A stretch of DNA of 25,948 nucleotides from Saccoglossus kowalevskii (taxonomy: Eukaryota; Hemichordata; Enteropneusta; Harrimaniidae), in assembly GCF_000003605.2 (NCBI RefSeq), contig NW_003113975.1, positions 44,811 to 70,758 of the forward strand, written 5' to 3'. Made by a program: the position numbers and the translations under genes. The notes beneath the pieces are model-generated. The model was not told the DNA's origin. It searched no databases and saw nothing but the letters and a program-made list of their open reading frames with translations. Shown piece after piece: positions 19,335 to 25,948 of the stretch (the first letter of the stretch is position 1; every line of letters starts with the position of its first letter).

Positions 19335-19965
19335 CTATTTCATTCAAACACCACACACACATCGTATCATACATGTGCACAAGCATTTTTACCTTATCAT
19401 CCAATTCAAGATGTTCGATTGTCGGCCATTTTAGTGCCAATAATCATCAAAAATCGACCATCCGCCACTCCGAAACTAGATTTCGGTCGTCCATGGATAT
19501 GTTATATTCAAACTTGGTATATCTATTGAACATAATAGGTTCTTGATGCACGTCATGCTGTTACAGGGTCGTATCTCTGAAATCGGATTTGACCGATCAC
19601 ATTAAAACTTCTCACTTACGTCACACATCATATCATACATAAGCACATGTGTTTGTTTCATGATCCACTTCCAGATGGTCAAATAACGACCCTTTAGTGC
19701 TAAAAAAAATCATCAAAAATCAGGCATTGGATTTCGGTCGTGCATGGCCATATTTAAAACTTGGTATATTCGTTACACATAAAGTGTCATTTTCCCCAGA
19801 TATAATGTGTATTTCATTTTCATCCCAAATTTGATTCAAAATTGCTGAATGCTGGTTTTGGAGACATATTGCTAAAATGGCAGAACTAATCATGTTCAAA
19901 CCTTACACACACAGCATATAACAGATTTGCACATGCATCTGATGAGCGTCATTTTCGTGCTAGAA
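19335..19965. repeat. diverged ~265-bp repeat, two units plus a partial
   Basis: Shared words recur in the same order: ATCATCAAAAATC at 19442 and 19709, ATTTCGGTCGT.CATGG at about 19480 and 19731, AACTTGGTATAT near 19511 and 19759, and CATCGTATCATACAT / CATCATATCATACAT. A third, shorter segment near 19890-19965 (TTCAAACCTTACACACACAG and GCACATGCA) matches the unit start. Old tandem duplication or clustered insertions of one family. Confidence 0.7.
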
Positions 19966-21820
19966 ATAAATTATGAATGTCATAGCAGAATATAGAAAGG
20001 AATCACACAAATAAACTGGCTCCACTTTAGATTAGTGTAAATAATTATTTGACAATCGCTAAAAACTGAAAAGGTCATTGACAATAACTTGTTCAATACT
20101 AAGGTAGTGAATAACATCAATATGAGCGAAAGTGACATTCTCCTCCACGGTTGGGCAATGTGTGTCACGTTTTACATACATGTGTGACTGCCGGTATCGC
20201 ATGTTTTGTATCGCTCTTCTTTACTGGCTCAACAAAACACCACGTACATGGGTAATCAGAGTATAATGATACTGCCACGGACGGACCTCGAGATTTATTA
20301 ACAAATCCGTAGACCCGATTACAAATCGAGTACAGACGTCTAATATGCAAATGTCGTATTACTTCGTCCCATGTTGCTCTGCGCTCTCTCAATCCTCTTT
20401 AACTTGTTGGTCGGTCACTATGTGGAGTGGTTACCTGTGGGCTACGGAATCGTCTTGCCAGCAGTCCGTCGGTCCTTAAGTTGTATATATTTATTGTTAT
20501 ATGTGTTGAGTTCAATTTGAACACTTGGCTAACGCCACGTCCGACTCGGAGTCTGCAAATTTGTGTGCCGCATTTCCACGCCATACTTTGTAAACTCGTT
20601 CTTTCTTTTTAACAACCCTGAATGATGTCATTACTCAGTTTTTTAGTGATTTGTGTATAATTTATATATTCATTGAACTGTGTCATCCGAATTTAACACG
20701 TGGAGAATTTAGTTGTCTTTATGCTTGCCCTGAGACTGTATTTTAACTTCAGTTTCAGAGTTGTCGAGCTATAATTTTTACGCCGTATTGGGACGTGCCA
20801 CGTAAGGAAAATTTAGACACACGGATCTTGGAGTTTGTCACAAATATCACCGAGAAATGGAGAAATTATAGTGAACTGATTTGTTAATTATATTCATTAT
20901 ATTATATAGCTGCGGAGTGCCTGTGTGCATATTGCCGCAGTTTTGGCGCCATTGTCTTGCATATTTTTACATAATAGTTAATTGCCATTAACGGTAATTA
21001 CACTATCGTGTATACGTTACACAAGGGAGAGTGTACCTGAAGTTATTTGGAGATAAATTGAGTTGATTGGATTTAGCCACTCTAATCTAACTTGTTGTTT
21101 ACCTACAAGGTGAACCTTGTTTCGTTACAATTAGTCGGTACATTCTTCTTTAATTGAAATTCATGTTTTGTGTAATAATAATTATGCAGCTAACAAGTTG
21201 TTTGCGAATGATAAGACAGTGTGGTGACCATCATTTGGACATAGTGACATAGGCCCGGTGTTAAAGAACGATGGTATTTTTGAAAAAGTTCCATGTGAAT
21301 TAAGCAATTAAATAGAGAAAAACAATAACATACTACTATTTTAGGCAGGGTACTGTGTAGATCGATATATACTAGTAACATGTAACCGTAGTATGACAGA
21401 AGCGGCCTCAGGGTACTGGCGAAACAGTCATTTCCGCCTATACTGTGTAACGTAGGAAATATTTACAGTTACAGTGATATCATATTGTCGCCATATCCGG
21501 TGAGATGGAAACATATTGGTTAAAACCACTTTCCATTGAGAAATGAATTTGAACATCTATTTGAACTCAAGTTATTACTAGTGGGCGCCATGAAACTATT
21601 TAAGATCATAAATATATGTTGTATAATGTGAAGAACGTTCTATTTTATGTCTGACTTAGCATTTTGAACATATCAAAAAATTATTTCGATTGGCAATCAA
21701 GAATATTGAGTTTATCCGTAACGTTTTGGGGATCACTTGATTCCACGCGTCAGAATACATACTTTATAATAGTGTTATATGTCACCTGATTACCCTGGTG
21801 TATTAACATATAAAAAAGTG
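19966..21820. other. unannotated stretch
   Basis: Between about 20160 and 20600 the GC content rises and short antisense frames of 75 and 61 codons appear (20165-20392, 20399-20584), with no recognisable domain. A perfect POU octamer ATGCAAAT lies at 20344-20351 but is isolated. Otherwise nothing is supported. Confidence 0.4.
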
Positions 21821-21823
21821 TAG

Positions 21824-21895
21824 CGGTTGGTGTTGGCTGGTTCCCGCCTCAAGTGTCATGGCATACCAAGCCGGGAACCAGCGAACGGTTGGTGT
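21824..21895. repeat. 11-bp perfect hairpin flanked by direct repeats
   Basis: GCTGGTTCCCG (21836-21846) and CGGGAACCAGC (21872-21882) pair perfectly around a 25-base loop. The 10-mer CGGTTGGTGT flanks the hairpin on both sides (21824-21833 and 21886-21895). The layout resembles a tiny insertion with a target-site duplication, although the flanks do not abut the arms exactly. Confidence 0.7.
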
Positions 21896-22967
21896 AGCTC
21901 AAAATGGCAGAATAAACAATACGTGAACTGTGAACCCCTTTGGTTTCTTTTGACGTTTCGTGTGTGCAAACCTTGTGTAAATAAAAATACCACAGGCACA
22001 TAATTTCTACACGTAATACGTGTCTCATGTAGAATTCACGTGGTCGTGAGAAGCAACGTGGCGGCCACTGACATTTAGGACACATAGAGTTTGAGCCTAT
22101 TGACAACTGCAACACTTGTTTACAGTGAGAATGCAATACAGGTAGTAAATATATAGGAAATAAATGCACGTTGTCGACAGGCAAAACACTCTTACGTGTA
22201 AACGATGTAACAGTGTTAACACAATCACAGATCTAATTTACATATATTAATGATGAATCAGTTGTTTGAATAGTACATTTTGTGGTAATAATTTGTCATT
22301 TTTTTTCTTTTTGGTCTCTGGGTAAAATGTGTGACCTTGCGCAGCCAGGCCCAACACTGTGCATATGATTATGTAAAACACTTTTTGTACAGGGGCATGT
22401 GTGCGATTCGCTCTATTTAATTTTATTTATTATGTTCCATTTATTATACCATATATTACAAGTAACTTGTCTTATCTGTGAATAAATATTGCTTCCAAGT
22501 TTTGAAGTGACAAATAAGTCTATAAACGAAAATATGTTTGTGATAGCCACCTGAGATCAATAAATAATTTAACATACTAATGTTACATACTATGTGAGGA
22601 ATAGTTTATATTATATTATTATAATAAACCTTTTTAGATAATATTAAAATGTACTTGTTATATATGGCTGAGCATTTTAACAAATTAAAAGTCAATATAA
22701 TAGAAGAGAACAAGGACGATCAAAATGTTTCTTATTCAACATCTCTGATGCGAGTTACAGAAATCCTGAATATTTATGAGATCGAAAACCAAACCTATAA
22801 AATTTGAAAATCTTGTCTCTTCTCTACAATTTACTACATTATGAATGTCTCAGTAAAGACTGTATATTAAATTTATAAAGATTACATACGCATGTGCCAA
22901 GAGTGTCTTGAAAACGTGGACTTCTACAGGGAAGAACCAGTAAAAAGTTTTGTGAATAAGCTCTTGT
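21896..22967. other. no gene identified
   Basis: A 111-codon antisense frame (21849-22184) lacks any recognisable domain and overlaps the hairpin. The rest is AT-rich with no structure seen. Confidence 0.4.
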
Positions 22968-23144
22968 CAGCGGTGGTAAACTACACTGTCACCTTTTAAT
23001 ACCGCTAAGCTGGCATTCTGTAGTTACCTGAGGTACCGGCACCAAATTCTCCATGGGGCGAGATCTGCTGAACAACCTTGCGCGACGCCCCCCCCCCAAC
23101 ATTTTTCGAGGGGAGACCCCCCCCCTCATGTGCCACCGCCGCTG
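22968..23144 (+). mobile_element. GC-rich interspersed repeat, short copy
   Basis: The ends CAGCGGTGGT and CCACCGCCGCTG are inverted. The interior GGGGCGAGATCTGCTGAACA (23055-23074) and CGACGCCCCCCC match the long copy at 5198-5442, while its central ~145 bp is absent. Two long C-runs (near 23089 and 23118) are prone to assembly error. The 64-codon antisense frame here is incidental. Confidence 0.7.
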
Positions 23145-25786
23145 GTTGCTCATACACAGTCTTGGTTACAGTTAGTATCCTATATTTGAATAGCCACACC
23201 TCTATATTTCTGCCACGAACGCTGTATGATTAGTCACAAAATATGATATATACATTCTGAAAACTCTTGAGAATGTATAAAACGCATATTACACAATTGA
23301 ATTATCTCACATATTTTGCCAGAATAAGCACAGAAGTTTACATATGTTGTTTTTGATAGCCTGAGTGAATCTCAACTAACTAACTAATCCGAAACTAACT
23401 AATAGTAAAACAATTGTCGCATTTCTCTGCTAACATTCAATATTAAATCTGCCATTCCAATATATGAGAATAATTAATTAAATACTTTTTTTTTTATAGA
23501 GGAAGGGAACTTTGAATATGTTGCGCTGCGACTAGTAATGTATTCATTGAAGTCAGAGACCACTTGCTGAGAAACAGTAGAATGATATATTCAACGTTTA
23601 AATGAAAGTCACATGACTAATATTACACTATCTATGTATTTGGCTTTCAGTGACTGAGCCCTGATGTTTTCATACTCAAATGTTCAATATAATCGACAAA
23701 TACATTATATTACGATTATTTGGTTTATTTTCAGGAGGAAATATGACGTTGAGATACTCTTACGTCATCAAAAGTTACCCTCCCCAAATGTTCAAATACT
23801 TATGCGTTTGTCGAATCCCACACGATGTCTTGACGTCACTGCATCACTATGGCCCTTGTTTGTCCTATTTTTAAGGTCGCGTTCAAGCATAACGCGGGGT
23901 CTCGCAGTTAACTGAAAATAATCTATAAAAGTTCCCGCAATCTCGTACATGTTCCCATTCCTACAGTATATTTTCTAAGCGAACACCTTGTATTGGCGCG
24001 TGATATCCGAGTAGTATCCCCTGTCATATAAACAGTTATATAATGAATGTTGTCAGGCTTTCATTCAGTATATATCTCTAAAACCATATTATAAAATAAT
24101 TGCAGTGATAAATCCACAAATCAGATTTGACATGTATTGTGCTGCGGGCAAATCAGCAGGCAGTGGAATGAACTATATATGACAATAAACAGGTTGTTAG
24201 TTAATCACTTAATTACTCCGAAATTACTATCTGAGGGTACTGTATGGTAAAGACAAAACATGAATACATTACACAGATAAAAATAAATTTTTATATTTGA
24301 TACTTAATTTTTTCAAATAAATCGCAATCTTAGAATGACGTAAATTCTCGAATACTTTTTCATTACATTTATTACGAAGTCTCTTCGTTTTTCTACACGT
24401 AGTTGTTTTTTCTCCCTAATTCGATTTGCAAATTGAGGTCACTGATCCTAAATGTTATCTAAATTCTCTTCACACTGTGGTCTTTATTCCATTTAGGTAT
24501 TTTGCATTCCAAGGTCTATTTTAAATATTGTTGTGCCAGTTAGTATTATTTTTAATAGTTTATTTCAGTGCACGTTGTGATACATGGTTCTCTACCATTG
24601 TGTTTCGTCATTATTTTATTTGGGTTTTCCTGCCTTTGTCTAGGTCGGCGTTCTACCAATTTGACCTGAAGTTACTTTACTCGCACCTCATATAAAGCGA
24701 TATAATTGACTAGAAATCTATCCAAGCTGTTTCAATTATGATTCCATGAGTGCATTCAAGATGGGCGATATTAACTGATCAAATATTTTAAGACATATAC
24801 ATACTGAATATTACATTTAATAATACATTGTATTGCATTGGTCACGAGTCTTTGTAACAGTCGGAAGTGAAACATCGACATATCATCATAATGCATTGCG
24901 TGTTCGAATTGGTAAATAGCGTATTTTAGTCGTTCTGTATATATTCATGGGACAAACATCGAAGACGACGCTGAACGAGAACTGAGACACCTTAACAGAT
25001 GTGTATAACTATATTTGTTGGACTAGAAAACCCCAGGCTGTTTGTACATATCCAATACTTCAAACTATGCGCATTTCTTGTGTATTATTTCGGTATTACT
25101 ATGGCTCAATGCTGAGATGCTAAAACGTAACTCGTGGTTGGACACATAAGCATGTACAACCTCGTCAACTTACATAAACGCGCATGCGCAATGCATATGT
25201 TCTAGGAAGAAGGAATCGTGGAGCTTTTTGATCTTCGGCTAATTTATTGGTTTTATAGTATTTTATGTGGGCCTTAAGCAGACTTATTCTGATGTGCGTC
25301 ATGTATCCTACATCGTGTGTAAAAAAAGAAATATCCAATATAACAACAATAAATTACCATTTAGGATCTGTATATAAAATGTCTACATCATCCAAGAACA
25401 ACTGTAAAATAATAGGAGAGAGAGAGAGTAATAAACAATACCCTCAAGATCATAGACAAATACATGTTCCGCGAAAACGAGGCACATCCGTATCTCCGTG
25501 TTACACTGGTCACGTATGACAGTTCTCACGTAGTATGCGTGTACTTCTGACATTGCGGTCTTTTCAGATATACTTAAAGTGTTGTTCGATATCTGACCGT
25601 CAACTATATATGCCTGCATAGTGCCAAGGTAAGCCATTATCGATAAATCGATGATAGGTATTTCGATTTTGCTTTAATCCTATAAAATCTATAACTCCAG
25701 ATATATTGGGGAATATATTCACTAAAATAAGTTTATTGGCGATCCGCTCCGCTAGGATTGCCCTTATAATCACTTTTGTCGTTTTG
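23145..25786. other. unannotated stretch to near right edge
   Basis: AT-rich, with ORFs of up to 84 codons and no domain. Isolated motif matches: TATAAAAG at 23924-23931, a perfect NRF1 palindrome GCGCATGCGC at 25180-25189, and TATCGATA at 25638-25645. None sits by a supported gene. Confidence 0.4.
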
Positions 25787-25809
25787 TGTGTGTGTGTCTG
25801 TGTGTGTAC
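25787..25809. repeat. short imperfect (GT)n
   Basis: GT dinucleotides interrupted once by CT. The downstream TTTCGTTCAAACTTGGCAGG (from about 25860) resembles the wording of the 19335-19965 repeat family and may be another interspersed-repeat edge running out of the window. Confidence 0.8.
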
Positions 25810-25948
25810 ATTTCCAGTGTTCACTATTATTTCTTCTGTGATTTTTTTGGCTTGGCCGATTTCGTTCAAACTTGGCAGGTAGGTCACACCTTAACCCTAG
25901 TTATAAGGAAAAATCTGAAAATTTTTTTTGGCCCACCGTTGCCATAGC

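Noticed and set aside
20165-20584. Adjacent antisense ORFs as a two-exon gene
   Set aside because: No domain, no credible splice pair identified, and short length.
21849-22184. 111-codon antisense ORF
   Set aside because: No recognisable domain or regulatory context; it overlaps the hairpin and direct repeat at its 3' end.
23924-23931. TATA box TATAAAAG
   Set aside because: No supported exon downstream; an 8-mer of this composition is expected by chance.
25638-25645. TATCGATA (DREF-type motif)
   Set aside because: Isolated match in AT-rich DNA with no gene beside it.

Overview
This window looks like AT-rich, non-coding nuclear DNA from a metazoan. It contains simple-sequence repeats, minisatellites, palindromic TA-flanked MITE-like elements, decayed non-LTR retrotransposon (LINE) fragments and a 309-base assembly gap (run of N). 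There are no operons, Shine-Dalgarno-spaced ORFs or long open frames. Foldback elements ending in CTGTA/TACAG and dense tandem repeats remind me of mollusc or other marine-invertebrate genomes. That placement is an impression from repeat style, not a demonstrated assignment.

Layout. 1-440: an 18/22-bp tandem array that runs off the left edge. 528-1546: two copies of one ~200-bp palindromic MITE in opposite orientation. 3163-3519: a different, larger MITE. 4043-4421: a speculative promoter and first-exon candidate for a secreted Cys-containing protein. 4644-5082 and ~6400-7389: two minus-strand remnants of LINE ORF2 C-termini, from apparently different families. 5198-5442 and 22968-23144: a long and an internally deleted copy of one GC-rich repeat. 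5902-6016: a compact foldback hairpin. 8354-8454: an (ATTT)n microsatellite. 10526-12356: a 1.8-kb structure bounded by ~150-bp inverted arms, with a second inverted repeat inside that abuts the N gap. 15668-17264: a large 29-bp minisatellite carrying a CAGGTG E-box in most units, followed at 17405-17750 by an unrelated ~41-bp minisatellite. 19119-19250: an inverted repeat whose arms each hold an NRF1-like CGCATGCG core. 19335-19965: diverged ~265-bp repeats.

No complete protein-coding gene, tRNA, rRNA or CRISPR array could be supported. The remaining ORFs are short, lack recognisable domains, and are what chance or tandem repetition would give. Parts may be intron or intergenic sequence of a larger gene, but the sequence alone does not say. 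I found no convincing new biological system. The most unusual structure is the nested inverted repeat around the assembly gap, followed by the E-box-bearing minisatellite.
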